DNA of 64,000 bases from Ahrensia sp. (GTDB taxonomy: Bacteria; Pseudomonadota; Alphaproteobacteria; Rhizobiales; Rhizobiaceae), in assembly GCA_002706335.1 (NCBI GenBank), contig PAKZ01000037.1, positions 62,001-126,000 on the forward strand, written 5' to 3'. A model generated the notes under the pieces. It ran no database searches. It saw nothing but the letters and a program-made list of their open reading frames with translations, and was not told where the DNA came from. A program made the position numbers and the translations under genes. Positions 43,704 through 53,041 of the stretch are shown here, in pieces. Within the stretch, counting starts at the first letter, position 1; every line of letters begins with the position of its first letter.

Positions 43704-43717
43704 TTGATCGATATCAA
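43704..43717 (+). promoter_or_regulatory. FNR/FixK-type box upstream of cytochrome c peroxidase
   Basis: TTGATCGATATCAA is a perfect match to the FNR/FixK consensus TTGAT-N4-ATCAA. A -10-like TAATAT (43741-43746) would place the box about 42 nt before transcription start, the class II activator position. Known: FNR/FixK proteins activate microaerobic respiration genes, including cytochrome c peroxidases. Confidence 0.8.
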
Positions 43718-43777
43718 TTGCGGACGGGCGCTCTCCTCCTTAATATGACAAAAAAACTCATATAAGGAGAATTGATC

Positions 43778-44926
43778 GTGAAACGCTATGCGGGTGCGAT
43801 CGGAACGGCCGTTGCCGGCGCATTTGGCCTTGCGCTTCTGGCCGCAAACAGCACAAGCGCCACAACCACGGTCTCCATGGAGGAACTGGGCAGGTCGCTG
43901 TTCTTCGATACCAACCTGTCGAAGAATCGCACGGAAGCCTGCGCCAGCTGTCACGATCCCGAATTCGCCTTCACCGATCCGCGCGGCATGGCGTCGCCCG
44001 GCGACGACGGCGTCTCGCTCGGCGACCGGAACGCGCCGACGGCCGCCTATGCGTCCTTCTCGCCCGCATTCCACCGCGACAAGGACGGCGAGTGGGTCGG
44101 CGGGCAGTTTCTCGACGGCCGCGCCGCCACGCTGGAGGAGCAGGCCGGGGGACCGCCCCTCAATCCGGCGGAAATGGGCATGCCCGACAAGGCCGCCGTG
44201 GTGGAGCGGCTGCGCGAGAACCCGGATTACCAGGCGAACTTCGCGGCGCTGTTCGGCGCGGACGTCATGGACGACCCGGACGCCGCCTATGACGCGATGA
44301 CGAAGGCCATCGCCGCCTTCGAGAAGACGGACGAATTCGCGCCTTTCGATTCCAAATACGACCGGTTCCTGCGCGGCGAGGCGAAGCTGAGCGAACAGGA
44401 GGAACTCGGCCGGCTGCTGTTCTTCTCGCAGCAATTCACCAACTGCAATCAGTGCCACCAACTCGCCACGAGCGCGATCGATCCGCGCGAAACCTTCACC
44501 GATTATCGCTTCCACAATATCGGAACGCCGGAAAACCTGGCTCTGCGCGCGTTGAACGGCGTGAAGCCGGGGACGATCGACGGCGGGCTGTTGAACAACC
44601 CCGCGGTCGAGGACGCCGCCCAGCGCGGCAAGTTCAAGACCCCGACGCTGCGCAATGTCGCGGTGACCGGACCTTATATGCATAACGGCGTGTTCAAGGA
44701 TCTGCGCACCGTCGTCCTGTTTTACAACCGGTACAACACGAAGAACCCGGAAAGGCTGATCAACCCGGAAACCGGCAAGCCATTCGCCGATCCTCAGGTG
44801 CCTGACACGCTGTCCGTGACCGAACTGACCCATGGCCCCGCCCTCGACGACGACCGCATAGATGCGCTGGTCGCGTTCCTGAAGACGCTGACGGACAGGC
44901 GCTACGAGGACATGATCGAGGATTGA
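43778..44926 (+). CDS. Dihaem cytochrome c peroxidase (CcpA/MauG family)
   Basis: Reduces H2O2 with electrons from cytochrome c in the periplasm. Seen: 382 aa; signal peptide (AIGTAVAGAFGLALLAANSTSA), haem sites CASCH and CNQCH, GRSLFFDTNLSKNRTEAC, ALFGAD and TPTLRNVAVTGPYMHNGVF, the typical CCP blocks with Met ligand region. The start is GTG 43778, 7 nt after AAGGAG; the TTG at 43772 is too close to it. It is followed by a GST gene 71 nt on. Confidence 0.93.
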   Translation: MKRYAGAIGTAVAGAFGLALLAANSTSATTTVSMEELGRSLFFDTNLSKNRTEACASCHDPEFAFTDPRGMASPGDDGVSLGDRNAPTAAYASFSPAFHRDKDGEWVGGQFLDGRAATLEEQAGGPPLNPAEMGMPDKAAVVERLRENPDYQANFAALFGADVMDDPDAAYDAMTKAIAAFEKTDEFAPFDSKYDRFLRGEAKLSEQEELGRLLFFSQQFTNCNQCHQLATSAIDPRETFTDYRFHNIGTPENLALRALNGVKPGTIDGGLLNNPAVEDAAQRGKFKTPTLRNVAVTGPYMHNGVFKDLRTVVLFYNRYNTKNPERLINPETGKPFADPQVPDTLSVTELTHGPALDDDRIDALVAFLKTLTDRRYEDMIED

Positions 44927-44997
44927 CGGCAGAACGCCATTGCGCGTTCTCCTCCGCTTCGCTTCTATGCGTTCAACACGAGAAGAGGGAGCGAGGC

Positions 44998-45633
44998 ATG
45001 GCCGCGACAATCCGGTTCTACACAAATCCGATGAGCCGCGGGCAGATCGCCCGTTGGGCGCTGCACGAGGCCGGCGCGGAGTATGAGGAGCATATTGTCG
45101 GCTACGGAGCCGAGATGAAGGGCGACGACTACCGCCGCATCAACCCGATGGGAAAGGTGCCGGCCATCGAGCATGACGGCGTGATCGTGACCGAGGCGGC
45201 GGCGATATGCCTCTATCTCGCCGAGGCTTTTCCCGAGGCCGGTCTGCTGCCGCAAACCCTGCCGGAAAAGGCGGATTATCTTCGCTGGACCTTCTTCGCC
45301 GCCGGGCCGGTGGAGCAGGCGATTATCGCCCATTCCTTCAAGTGGGACGAGGCGCTTGACGAGAGGAGCCAGGCGCGGGTCGGCTTCGGCAGCTACGGCG
45401 CCGTCGTCGATGTGCTGTCGGGCATGCTGGGCGAACGCGCCTATGTGTGCGGGGACCGTTTCACGGCGGCGGATCTCTATGTCGGATCGCAGGTCGACTG
45501 GGGCCTCACCTTCGGGACGCTTCCCGACCGCGAGCAATTCCGCGCTTACGCCGAGCGGCTTCGCTCACGCGAGGCCTACAAGGCGGCAAAGGCGATCGAC
45601 GGAGCCCATATCGCGAAAATGCAGAAAAGCTGA
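44998..45633 (+). CDS. Glutathione S-transferase
   Basis: Seen: 211 aa from ATG 44998 (GAGGGAGCGAGG upstream). A thioredoxin-like N-terminal half with RFYTNPMSRGQIARWALHEA, a cis-proline KVPAIEHDG and glutathione-binding VTEAAAICLYLAEAFPEAGL is followed by an all-helical C-terminal half with DRFTAADLYVGSQVDWG. Catalytic residue is likely Ser in NPMSRGQ. Close to the peroxidase, consistent with oxidative-stress detoxification, although a separate promoter is possible. Confidence 0.9.
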   Translation: MAATIRFYTNPMSRGQIARWALHEAGAEYEEHIVGYGAEMKGDDYRRINPMGKVPAIEHDGVIVTEAAAICLYLAEAFPEAGLLPQTLPEKADYLRWTFFAAGPVEQAIIAHSFKWDEALDERSQARVGFGSYGAVVDVLSGMLGERAYVCGDRFTAADLYVGSQVDWGLTFGTLPDREQFRAYAERLRSREAYKAAKAIDGAHIAKMQKS

Positions 45634-45727
45634 CGGGCTGTTTTCGGGCCGGTCCGGTCGCCGAAGGCGGCGCGTATTTCGGGTCGGGAACAGGTTTCGG
45701 ACCGATTAATCATTGAAAACCAGCGTG

Positions 45728-45779
45728 AAACGGACCGTGGTACTTGTGATTTGCCATCAACCGACCTAGGTCCGTTTTT
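45728..45779 (+). promoter_or_regulatory. Long-range hairpin in the mrpA leader
   Basis: AAACGGACC (45728-45736) and GGTCCGTTT (45769-45777) are exact complements separated by 32 nt, with TT directly after. It ends 57 nt before the mrpA start. It could terminate the GST transcript or act as an attenuator or cis-regulatory RNA for mrp. I do not recognise a known riboswitch class. Confidence 0.5.
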
Positions 45780-45835
45780 CATGAAATCCGCATTTCCGCT
45801 GTCCTTGTCTGTCTGAATAGGGTGCGTCGCCTGAC

Positions 45836-48190
45836 ATGACGTTTTACGCGCTCTTCCTGCCTTTCGTCGTCGCGCTTTTTGCGCCGGCGCTCACCCGTAT
45901 TCTCAAGCACAACGCCGCCTGGGTTCTGGCGCTGGCGCCGGCTGCCCTGTTCGTCCATTTCCTCGGTTTCCTGGGAGCGGTGGCGGACGGCGGGCGCGTG
46001 ACCGGCGGCGTCCAGTGGATACCGTCGTTCAACGTCAATTTCTCCTGGATGATCGACGGGCTGTCGCTGACCTTCGCGCTGCTCATTTCCGGGATCGGCA
46101 CGCTGATCGTGCTCTATTCCGGCGGTTACCTGAAGGGGCACAAGCATCAGGGGCGGTTTTTCTCGTTCATCCTGATGTTCATGGGCTCGATGCAGGGGCT
46201 GGTCCTTTCGGACTCGTTCCTGATGCTGTTCGTTTTCTGGGAACTGACCTCGATCACCTCCTTCCTGCTGATCGGCTTCAACCACGCCGAGGAGCGCTCG
46301 CGGCGTTCGGCGATCCAGGCGCTTGTGGTGACCGGGCTCGGCGGCCTGTCGCTGCTGGCGGGGCTGCTGGTTATCTGGAACATCACCGGCGTCAGCGAGA
46401 TGTCGCTGCTGCTCTCGACCGGCAACCTGTTGCGTGACAGCCCGTTCTTCATCGCCGCTTTCGTGCTGGTTCTGGGCGGCGCCTTCACCAAGTCTGCGCA
46501 GTTCCCGTTCCATTTCTGGCTTCCCAACGCCATGGAAGCGCCGACGCCCGTCTCGGCCTATCTTCATTCCGCCACCATGGTGAAGGCCGGCGTCTATCTG
46601 CTGATGCGGCTCAACCCGGTGATGGGCGATACGGTGGCCTGGGAAACGGTGCTGCCGATCTTCGGCGGCGTGACGCTGATCGCCGGCACGCTGCTGGGCG
46701 CTCGCCAGACAGACCTGAAGCTGATGCTCGCCTATACCACCATGGCGTCGCTCGGCCTTCTGGTCATGCTGACCGGTTTCGGCACCGAGGGTGCGATCGC
46801 CGGGGCGGTGCTGTACCTGATCGCCCACTCCATGTTCAAGGGCGGCCTGTTCATGGTCGCCGGCAATGTCGACCACGAGGCCGGCACGCGCGACATCACA
46901 AGGCTCGGCGGGCTGGCGGGCGCGATGCCGGTGACGTTCGTCGCGGCCCTGTTCGCCGCCATCTCCATGGGCGGATTGCCGCCTTTCGTCGGCTTCCTCG
47001 CCAAGGAGGAGATCTATTACGGCCTTGCAAAGGGCGATACCTGGTCGGTCGTCTTCACCATCGTCGCGATCGTCGGCAACGCCCTGATGTTCGTGCTTGG
47101 CTTCGCGGTCGCGCTGAAGCCTTTCCTGGGGCCGAAGGTCGAGACGCCGAAACATGCGCATGAAGGACCGGTGCTGTTGCTCGCGGGACCCGTCGTCCTG
47201 GCGCTTGGAAGCCTGTTCTTCGCGCTGTTTTCCGGCTGGTCGCACGAGCATTTCTCGACGCCGATGGCCAGCGCCGTGATGGGCCATGCGGCGGAGATCA
47301 CGATCTCCATCATTCCGCATCTCGGACTGGCGCTCTATCTTTCGCTCGGCACCATCGCGCTCGGCGTGCTGCTCTATCTGTCGCTGGCGAAGATCAGGTC
47401 CGGCATGGCCGCGCTGCTGGCGGGGATCGGCTGGGGTCCGGATCGCGGCTTCGACCAGGCCATAGTCGGCATCGTGAAGCTCTCCGTCGCCGTCACCCGG
47501 CTGGTCCAGAGGGGCCGCCTCGAATTCTACATTACGGCGACGCTCATCTTCCTCGCCCTGGCGATCCTGGTGCCGATGGGCATCGCGGGAGAATGGCCAG
47601 CGGTGCCCGCGTTCCCCGACCTCTATTTCTACGAGTGGCTTCTCGTCCTGATCGCCGTCCTCGGCCTCTTCGCGGTCATCTGGGCCCGCAACCGGCTGAC
47701 GGCCATCGTTTCGCTGGGCATTCAGGGTTTCGCGGTCGCGGTCTACTTCATGCTGCTGGGCGCGCCCGATTTGTCGTTCACCCAGTTCATGGTCGAAACG
47801 CTCTCGGTCGTCATCCTCGCCCTCGCCATGACCCGGCTGCGCCTGTCGCCGCAGGACCATCGCTCGGCGGTGCAGACCGTGACGGACGGGATCATCGCGC
47901 TCGCCGCCGGTGGCGCGCTCACGCTGCTGCTGCTGCGCGTGCTCGAAACGGATTTCGACGCATCGCTGACCGAATTCTTCAACGAGTATTCGCTGCAGAT
48001 CGCCCATGGCCGCAACATCGTCAACGTGATCCTGGTCGACTTCCGCGGCATTGATACATTCGGCGAGATCGCCGTCGTGATGACCTCGGGTCTCGCCATT
48101 CTCGCGCTGATCCGCGTGCTTCCGCGCCGCTCGCGTTCGGCCCTGAGCGAGCCGCCGAAGAATCCGCAGAACGCAGGGGAGGCCGTTTGA
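45836..48190 (+). CDS. mrpA: Mrp Na+/H+ antiporter subunit A
   Basis: Largest subunit of the cation/proton antiporter, homologous to the NuoL/NuoM proton-channel subunits. Seen: 784 aa, about 20 membrane helices; the conserved [16 protein letters not shown] (Glu in helix 5) and [13 protein letters not shown] (Lys in helix 7) of the proton path, [12 protein letters not shown] and [13 protein letters not shown], and a C-terminal part ending in a cytosolic tail. MrpA and MrpB are separate here, unlike some rhizobia with fused PhaAB. First gene of the mrpABCDEFG operon. ATG 45836 has no strong ribosome site. Confidence 0.95.
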   Translation: MTFYALFLPFVVALFAPALTRILKHNAAWVLALAPAALFVHFLGFLGAVADGGRVTGGVQWIPSFNVNFSWMIDGLSLTFALLISGIGTLIVLYSGGYLKGHKHQGRFFSFILMFMGSMQGLVLSDSFLMLFVFWELTSITSFLLIGFNHAEERSRRSAIQALVVTGLGGLSLLAGLLVIWNITGVSEMSLLLSTGNLLRDSPFFIAAFVLVLGGAFTKSAQFPFHFWLPNAMEAPTPVSAYLHSATMVKAGVYLLMRLNPVMGDTVAWETVLPIFGGVTLIAGTLLGARQTDLKLMLAYTTMASLGLLVMLTGFGTEGAIAGAVLYLIAHSMFKGGLFMVAGNVDHEAGTRDITRLGGLAGAMPVTFVAALFAAISMGGLPPFVGFLAKEEIYYGLAKGDTWSVVFTIVAIVGNALMFVLGFAVALKPFLGPKVETPKHAHEGPVLLLAGPVVLALGSLFFALFSGWSHEHFSTPMASAVMGHAAEITISIIPHLGLALYLSLGTIALGVLLYLSLAKIRSGMAALLAGIGWGPDRGFDQAIVGIVKLSVAVTRLVQRGRLEFYITATLIFLALAILVPMGIAGEWPAVPAFPDLYFYEWLLVLIAVLGLFAVIWARNRLTAIVSLGIQGFAVAVYFMLLGAPDLSFTQFMVETLSVVILALAMTRLRLSPQDHRSAVQTVTDGIIALAAGGALTLLLLRVLETDFDASLTEFFNEYSLQIAHGRNIVNVILVDFRGIDTFGEIAVVMTSGLAILALIRVLPRRSRSALSEPPKNPQNAGEAV

Positions 48191-48191
48191 C

Positions 48192-48611
48192 ATGCGCACA
48201 TTGATCTTCCGGACAGTCGCCCCGTTCCTGTCGAGCCTGATGATCCTGTTCTCGGTCTTCGTGCTGTTGCGCGGCCATAACGAGCCGGGCGGCGGCTTCA
48301 TCGGCGGGCTCATCGCCGCGTCGGCGCTGGCGATCTACGGTATCGCCTTCGGCGTCTCGCCGGTGCGCCGCGCAATCCGGTTTCACCCGATGGCGCTCGC
48401 GGGCTTCGGCCTGCTTCTGGCCGCGATCGCCGGTATCCTGTCGATCTTCTCCCATGTGCCTTTCCTGACCGGGCTTTGGATCTATCCGAAGATCTTCGGC
48501 GTCGAGGTGGCGCTCTCCACGCCCATGATGTTCGATATCGGCGTCTATTTCGTCGTGTTCGGCTCGATCACCTCGACCGCGCTGGCGCTCGAGGAAAGGG
48601 AGCGCGACTGA
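48192..48611 (+). CDS. mrpB: Mrp antiporter subunit B
   Basis: Seen: 139 aa, four predicted membrane helices, with [20 protein letters not shown] near the N-terminus and [19 protein letters not shown], the MrpB/MnhB blocks. Starts one nt after the mrpA stop and overlaps mrpC (TGATG). Part of the A-D-containing membrane module. Confidence 0.94.
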   Translation: MRTLIFRTVAPFLSSLMILFSVFVLLRGHNEPGGGFIGGLIAASALAIYGIAFGVSPVRRAIRFHPMALAGFGLLLAAIAGILSIFSHVPFLTGLWIYPKIFGVEVALSTPMMFDIGVYFVVFGSITSTALALEERERD

Positions 48612-48988
48612 TGGAAACGGCAATGGCCTTCCTGACGGGCCTTTTCTTCGCGACGTCGCTCTATCTGATGCTGTCGAAGCACATCATTCGCGTGCTTCTC
48701 GGCGTCGCCGTGCTGGGCAATGCGGTCAACCTGACGATATTCACCACCGGCCGGCTGACCCGGGAAATCCCGCCGATCATTCCCGACGACGCCGTGGTGC
48801 CGATCGACGCGATCGCCAATCCGCTGCCGCAGGCGCTGGTGCTCACCGCGATCGTGATCTCCTTTTCTTTCTTCGCCTTCCTGCTGGTGCTGGTTTTCCG
48901 CAGCTACCAGGAGCTGGGCACCGACGACACCGACGAGATGCGCGAGGCCGAACCGGTCGACGAACCCGCGCCTCCGCTCGGATACTAG
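48611..48988 (+). CDS. mrpC: Mrp antiporter subunit C (NuoK-like)
   Basis: Seen: 125 aa; three membrane helices as in NuoK: FLTGLFFATSLYLMLS, IIRVLLGVAVLGNAVNLTIF and DPLPQALVLTAIVISFSF-like, with a conserved Asn in GNAVNL, and an acidic cytosolic tail (GTDDTDEMREAEPVDEPA). The start ATG shares a base with the mrpB stop. The frame is open upstream to 48476, but the extra residues are antisense-like. Confidence 0.94.
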   Translation: METAMAFLTGLFFATSLYLMLSKHIIRVLLGVAVLGNAVNLTIFTTGRLTREIPPIIPDDAVVPIDAIANPLPQALVLTAIVISFSFFAFLLVLVFRSYQELGTDDTDEMREAEPVDEPAPPLGY

Positions 48989-49007
48989 AGGCCCGGACGC
49001 AACGATC

Positions 49008-50621
49008 ATGGCCACTTCCACTGCCCACAGTGTCAATCTTGCCGATGCGATGGTGATGACGCCGCCGCCGATGGTGGACTATCTGGTTGTCGCGCCGCTG
49101 GTAATCGGCTTCGTCTTTGGCGCGCTGTGCCTGATGACGCGCAAGAACACCGGGCGCCAGCCCTTCATCGCCATCACCGGTCTCGTCCTGATGCTGGCGG
49201 CCGATATCGGCCTGTTCTGGCATGTCCTCCAAAACGGCACCGTGGTCATGACCATGGGCCGGTGGCTGCCGCCTTTCGGCATCACCTTCGCGGCCGACAT
49301 GCTTGGCGCGGTCTTCGCGCTGATCGGCGGGATCGTCGGCCTCGCCGGCGGCATCTACGCGCTGGACGACGTGAACCAGACCGGCCGGCGCTACGGGTTC
49401 TATCCGTTCCTTCTCCTGATGATGTCGGGGATTACCGCGGCATTCCTGACCGGGGACATCTTCAACCTCTATGTCTGGTTCGAGGTGCTGCTGATCGGCT
49501 CCTTCGGTCTGCTCGTGCTTGGCTCGGAGCGCGAGCAGCTGGACGGTGCGACGAAATACGCCTTTCTGAACCTGCTCGCGACCACGCTGTTCCTGCTGGC
49601 GGTCGCCTATCTCTACGGCACGGTCGGCACGCTGAACATGGCCGACATCTCGCGCAAGGCCGCGTCCGTGCGCGACACCGGCCCGCTGTTCACCATCGCC
49701 GCGCTGTTCCTCTTCGCCTTCGCCATGAAGGCGGCCGCATTCCCGGTGAATTTCTGGCTGCCGGCCTCCTATCACACGCCGCGCATCGTCGTGTCCGGCC
49801 TGTTTGCCGGCCTGCTGACCAAGGTGGGCGTCTACGCGCTTTTGCGCATCTTCCTCACCCTGTTCCATGTCGAGCGCGACATGCTGGCCGGCACAATCGC
49901 CGTGATCGCCGCCGTGACGATGGTGACAGGCGCGATGGGCGCGCTTGCCCAGAACGACATCAGGCGCCAGCTCGGATATCTCGTCATTTCCGGCATCGGC
50001 ATGATGCTGGCCGGACTGGCGCTCGGCAGCCGCACAGGCCTGTCCGGCGGGGTCTTCTATGCCGCGCATTCCATGGTCGTCATGACGGCGCTCTATTTCC
50101 TCGCCGGCATCATGGGCGAGCGGATGAACGGCTTCGCGCTGAACAAGGCCGGCGGCCTCTACAGCCGAATGCCATGGCTGGCGGCGATTGCCCTTGTCCT
50201 GCTCCTGTCCGTTTCCGGATTGCCGCCTTTCTCCGGCCTCTGGCCGAAGGCCTATCTGGTCAAGGCATCGCTGGATGTCGGCGCATGGTGGCTGGCCTTC
50301 GCCATTCTTCTGACGGGTCTCATGACGACGATCGCAGTTGGGCGGACCTTCGCCTTCTCCTTCTGGCGTGAACGGACCGGCGGCGAGGCCGAAACCGCTT
50401 CACCGCAGGGCGCGGTCAGCGGGGCGGTTGTCGGATCGCTGGTCGGCCTGACGCTGCTGACGGTCGCCGTCGGCATCTACCCGGAACCGGTGATCCGGGT
50501 GACCGACCGCATCGCCGGCGAATTGCTCGCGCCGGCCGGCTATGTGGACTCGGTCTTTCCGGCGGACATGACGCCGACGCAGGGCGAGGGCGGGCCGCAG
50601 GAGGGAGAGACGCAGCAATGA
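49008..50621 (+). CDS. mrpD: Mrp antiporter subunit D
   Basis: Seen: 537 aa, about 14 membrane helices, NuoN/NuoM type. Blocks: GDIFNLYVWFEVLLIGSFGL (Glu in helix 5), PVNFWLPASYHTPRIVVSGL, TKVGVYALLRIF (Lys) and LGYLVISGIGMML; the tail is acidic. Follows mrpC by 19 nt; overlaps mrpE by 4 nt. Confidence 0.95.
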   Translation: MATSTAHSVNLADAMVMTPPPMVDYLVVAPLVIGFVFGALCLMTRKNTGRQPFIAITGLVLMLAADIGLFWHVLQNGTVVMTMGRWLPPFGITFAADMLGAVFALIGGIVGLAGGIYALDDVNQTGRRYGFYPFLLLMMSGITAAFLTGDIFNLYVWFEVLLIGSFGLLVLGSEREQLDGATKYAFLNLLATTLFLLAVAYLYGTVGTLNMADISRKAASVRDTGPLFTIAALFLFAFAMKAAAFPVNFWLPASYHTPRIVVSGLFAGLLTKVGVYALLRIFLTLFHVERDMLAGTIAVIAAVTMVTGAMGALAQNDIRRQLGYLVISGIGMMLAGLALGSRTGLSGGVFYAAHSMVVMTALYFLAGIMGERMNGFALNKAGGLYSRMPWLAAIALVLLLSVSGLPPFSGLWPKAYLVKASLDVGAWWLAFAILLTGLMTTIAVGRTFAFSFWRERTGGEAETASPQGAVSGAVVGSLVGLTLLTVAVGIYPEPVIRVTDRIAGELLAPAGYVDSVFPADMTPTQGEGGPQEGETQQ

Positions 50622-51091
50622 ACCTCTATCTCGCCAATGTTCTCATGGCCCTGATCTGGGCCTCGGTGACGGGGTCCTTCAGCCCGATCAACCTCGTCTT
50701 CGGATTTGCGCTGGGCGCTGTCGCCCTGTCGCTGATCCGCGAACAGGTCGGCTCGATGGGGTATTTCTTCCGGGCGCGCCGCATCCTCTCGCTGGTGCTG
50801 CTGTTCATCTACGAACTGGTGCTGTCTTCCGTAAAGGTCGCGAAGCTGGTGCTGTCGCCTAAGATGGACCTGAAGCCCGGCATTTTCGCCTATCCGCTCA
50901 AGGTCGACCGCGACGCCGAAATCACGCTGCTCGCCAATTTGATCACGCTGACGCCGGGGACGCTGTCCGTGGACGTGTCCGAGGACCGCCGGATGCTCTA
51001 TGTGCACGCGCTCGACTGTTCCGATCCGGATCAGGCGCGCGAGGACATCGCCGACGGTTTCGAGCGCAAGATCCTGGAGGCCTTCCGATGA
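50618..51091 (+). CDS. mrpE: Mrp antiporter subunit E
   Basis: Seen: 157 aa with N-terminal membrane helices ([40 protein letters not shown]) and the soluble [20 protein letters not shown] MnhE block. ATG lies inside the mrpD stop (ATGA overlap). Confidence 0.93.
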   Translation: MNLYLANVLMALIWASVTGSFSPINLVFGFALGAVALSLIREQVGSMGYFFRARRILSLVLLFIYELVLSSVKVAKLVLSPKMDLKPGIFAYPLKVDRDAEITLLANLITLTPGTLSVDVSEDRRMLYVHALDCSDPDQAREDIADGFERKILEAFR

Positions 51092-51528
51092 CGGAGTTAT
51101 TCGGCGACTTCCTCTATATCGCTGTGCATATCGCGCTGGCGATTCTCTCGCTGACCTTCCTGATCACCGTGATCAAGGTGATCCACGGCCCGACATTGCC
51201 CGACCGCATTCTCGCGCTCGACATGCTGGTCGCCGTGGCGATCGGCTTCATCGCGGTTGTCGGCATCAAGACCGGCTATACGCTCTATCTCGATATCGCC
51301 ATCGCGCTGGGCCTTGTCGGCTTCCTGGCGACCGTGGCCTTCGCCCGCTTCATCATGGCGCGCGGTCATATCGAAGAGGCCGAGGAGGGGCGGCCCCGTC
51401 TGGTTTCCAGCGAGAACTCGATGCTGGCCAAGTCGCCGAAAAAAGCCGCGATCAGGCCGCCGGAGGACCGCGGCCCGAATGGTGAAAAGCCGGCGGGCGT
51501 GGCTGTCGGCAACCGGGAGAGCGAGTGA
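51088..51528 (+). CDS. mrpF: Mrp antiporter subunit F
   Basis: Seen: 146 aa; three membrane helices with [20 protein letters not shown] and [20 protein letters not shown], the MrpF pattern, plus an unusually long charged C-terminal tail of about 50 aa ([18 protein letters not shown] to GNRESE). MrpF is commonly about 90-100 aa. Overlaps mrpE by 4 nt. Confidence 0.92.
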   Translation: MTELFGDFLYIAVHIALAILSLTFLITVIKVIHGPTLPDRILALDMLVAVAIGFIAVVGIKTGYTLYLDIAIALGLVGFLATVAFARFIMARGHIEEAEEGRPRLVSSENSMLAKSPKKAAIRPPEDRGPNGEKPAGVAVGNRESE

Positions 51529-51529
51529 T

Positions 51530-51871
51530 ATGGACGCAATCGTCAGCCTTGTCGCCGGACTGCTAATACTTGCGGGTACATTCTTTGCATTCGTCGCAGC
51601 GGTGGGATTGTGGCGTTTTCCGGATATTTATTCGCGAATGCACGCCGCTTCCAAGGCAGGAACACTTGGTTCGGGGCTGGTTTTGCTTGCCTTGGCCGTG
51701 CATTCGGGCGATACACCAACCGTCACGCGGGCACTGGCGGGCATCGCATTTTTTCTTCTGACAGCCCCGATTTCAGCACATTTGCTTGCCAAAGCCGCCT
51801 ATGTGGTAGGTTATGGACTTGCAAAATCTTCGGTTCTCGACGAAATGGACGAATCGAAGAAGACTGACTAA
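51530..51871 (+). CDS. mrpG: Mrp antiporter subunit G
   Basis: Seen: 113 aa from ATG 51530, one nt after the mrpF stop. The MrpG pattern is a first helix LVAGLLILAGTFFAFVAAVG, then LWRFPDIYSRMHAASKAGTL and LLTAPISAHLLAKAAY. It closes the antiporter operon. The frame is open upstream, but those residues are antisense-like. Confidence 0.94.
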   Translation: MDAIVSLVAGLLILAGTFFAFVAAVGLWRFPDIYSRMHAASKAGTLGSGLVLLALAVHSGDTPTVTRALAGIAFFLLTAPISAHLLAKAAYVVGYGLAKSSVLDEMDESKKTD

Positions 51872-52071
51872 GCTACTTGATTACAGCTTACGCGTTTGGT
51901 TTTCTTGTTGATTAGACCGTTTTACAACCGTCAGTTGTTAAAACCGTTACTTTTTATATTGGTCACATCCAACTTGTTGTGATAGGTGTCACAAACGGTT
52001 TGGGGTTGATAACCAAGCGGCGCACGTCTGAGAAGATGTAGTGCGCATCAAGAAAAAAGGAATATAATATT
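51872..52071. other. AT-rich mucR 5' region
   Basis: About 200 nt, clearly richer in A/T than the neighbours, with repeated AAACCGTT- and ACGGTTT-type inverted words (for example near 51947 and 52000) and GTCACA/TGTGAT blocks. This is the promoter and probable autoregulatory region of mucR: Ros/MucR proteins repress their own genes at AT-rich inverted repeats. No gene is present. Confidence 0.5.
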
Positions 52072-52485
52072 ATGACTGAGAATTCGGGGCAAAATGATCT
52101 CTTGGCTGAGCTGACCGCCGATGTGGTTTCGGCTTATGTCAGCAACAATCCTGTACCGGCATCAGATTTGCCCGGACTTATTTCAGAGATTCACAACGCG
52201 CTTGGTAAAACCCTTAGCGGTGCTGTGGAGGAAGTTCAGGAAAAGCCGCGTCCGGCTGTGAACCCGAAACGTTCCGTCACCGACGATTATATCATTTGCC
52301 TGGAAGACGGGCAGAAGTTCAAATCGCTGAAACGGCACCTCATGAGCCATTACGGCATGACGCCGGAAGAATATCGCGAAAAGTGGGGTCTGGCCGCCGA
52401 CTATCCGATGGTCGCTCCGGCTTACGCTGCCCAGCGTTCGAAACTGGCGCGTGAAATGGGACTTGGTCGCAAGCGCGGTAAGTAA
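52072..52485 (+). CDS. mucR: MucR/Ros-family zinc-finger transcriptional regulator
   Basis: Global regulator of exopolysaccharide, motility and cell-cycle genes in Rhizobiales. Seen: 137 aa with the Ros zinc-finger region [39 protein letters not shown]. The second Cys of the C2H2 finger is Asp (CLEDG), as in several MucR-type proteins, so zinc binding may use C-D-H-H or be absent. The N-terminal 60 residues mediate oligomerisation in relatives. Single gene with its own terminator. Confidence 0.95.
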   Translation: MTENSGQNDLLAELTADVVSAYVSNNPVPASDLPGLISEIHNALGKTLSGAVEEVQEKPRPAVNPKRSVTDDYIICLEDGQKFKSLKRHLMSHYGMTPEEYREKWGLAADYPMVAPAYAAQRSKLAREMGLGRKRGK

Positions 52486-52842
52486 TCAACGGATTTTTCC
52501 GTTGCCTCTATTAAAGCCGCGGCTTGTCCGCGGCTTTACTGTTTCCGGCCCCGGATCGACGGCCCGCGCCGAAAGCTCCGCCTCGATGCGATCGCGCGCC
52601 AGCTTGAGCGCGATGTGACGGTTCAGGTCATAGGTCCAGTGGCGAGCCATGCTCTTGTTGCGTTCGCGGCGCAGCGCCATTGCCAGTCCGTCGTGCCACG
52701 CCAGAAGATCCGGCATAGGCAGGGCCGATATCCGATCTCGCGAGGCATGCGCGATCATCAGCAGATCGGCGGAGCGCCTCGATAGCCTGCATGCCTTGAT
52801 CCTGCGGTCGTTGGCCGTCGCGTCGGGACTTGCCCTTTCCAT
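52486..52842 (-). CDS. Hypothetical protein, arginine-rich, convergent with mucR
   Basis: Seen: 118 aa from ATG 52842 (AGGAG 8 nt upstream), all-helical, arginine-rich (RHWTYDLNRHIALKLARDRI). The 3' end overlaps the mucR terminator, but the start signals are good. It may belong to a rhizobial DUF6074-like group; this is weak. No membrane segment. Function unknown. Its stop abuts the mucR stop. Confidence 0.6.
   Translation of the reverse strand: MERASPDATANDRRIKACRLSRRSADLLMIAHASRDRISALPMPDLLAWHDGLAMALRRERNKSMARHWTYDLNRHIALKLARDRIEAELSARAVDPGPETVKPRTSRGFNRGNGKIR
52513..52537 (+). terminator. mucR terminator
   Basis: AAAGCCGCGG/CCGCGGCTTT, a perfect 10-bp stem with loop CTTGT, 28 nt after the mucR stop; a short T-containing stretch follows (ACTGTTTCC). 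Confidence 0.75.
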
Positions 52843-53009
52843 TTCCGGTACTCCTGTCGGGTCTGTTTCCCGACGAGGGTAGGGGGAGCCGCCACTCGGT
52901 TGGATAAAACGGATCGGCTCAAGGCAGAGAATCCAGCCAAAGTCCCGGAATTCCGCAGGGTTCGGGATTCGCCGGCGAAAATCCTATCAACCCGCACGTC
53001 ATCTGATGT

Positions 53010-53023
53010 AGGAATATATTCCT
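53010..53023. promoter_or_regulatory. Perfect AT-rich palindrome upstream of the DnaA-IV-like gene
   Basis: AGGAATATATTCCT is a 14-bp perfect palindrome, with TGAT and ATCA extending it (one unpaired base offset), 19 nt before the ATG of the DnaA-like gene and next to the ribosome site. Likely an operator or the -10 region with an operator; the binder is unknown. Confidence 0.5.
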
Positions 53024-53041
53024 TATCAGGAGGCAACACGG

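Noticed and set aside
45779-48313. 844-codon minus-strand frame opposite mrpA
   Set aside because: Arg/Gln/Glu-rich antisense artefact of high-GC membrane-protein codons; mrpA on the plus strand is unambiguous.
48843-50069. 408-codon minus-strand frame opposite mrpD
   Set aside because: Antisense shadow of mrpD with His/Asp/Gln-rich composition.
52486-52842. Rejecting the gene convergent with mucR because it overlaps the terminator
   Set aside because: Kept as a low-confidence gene because its start signal (AGGAG, 8 nt) is good; the overlap affects only its last codons.
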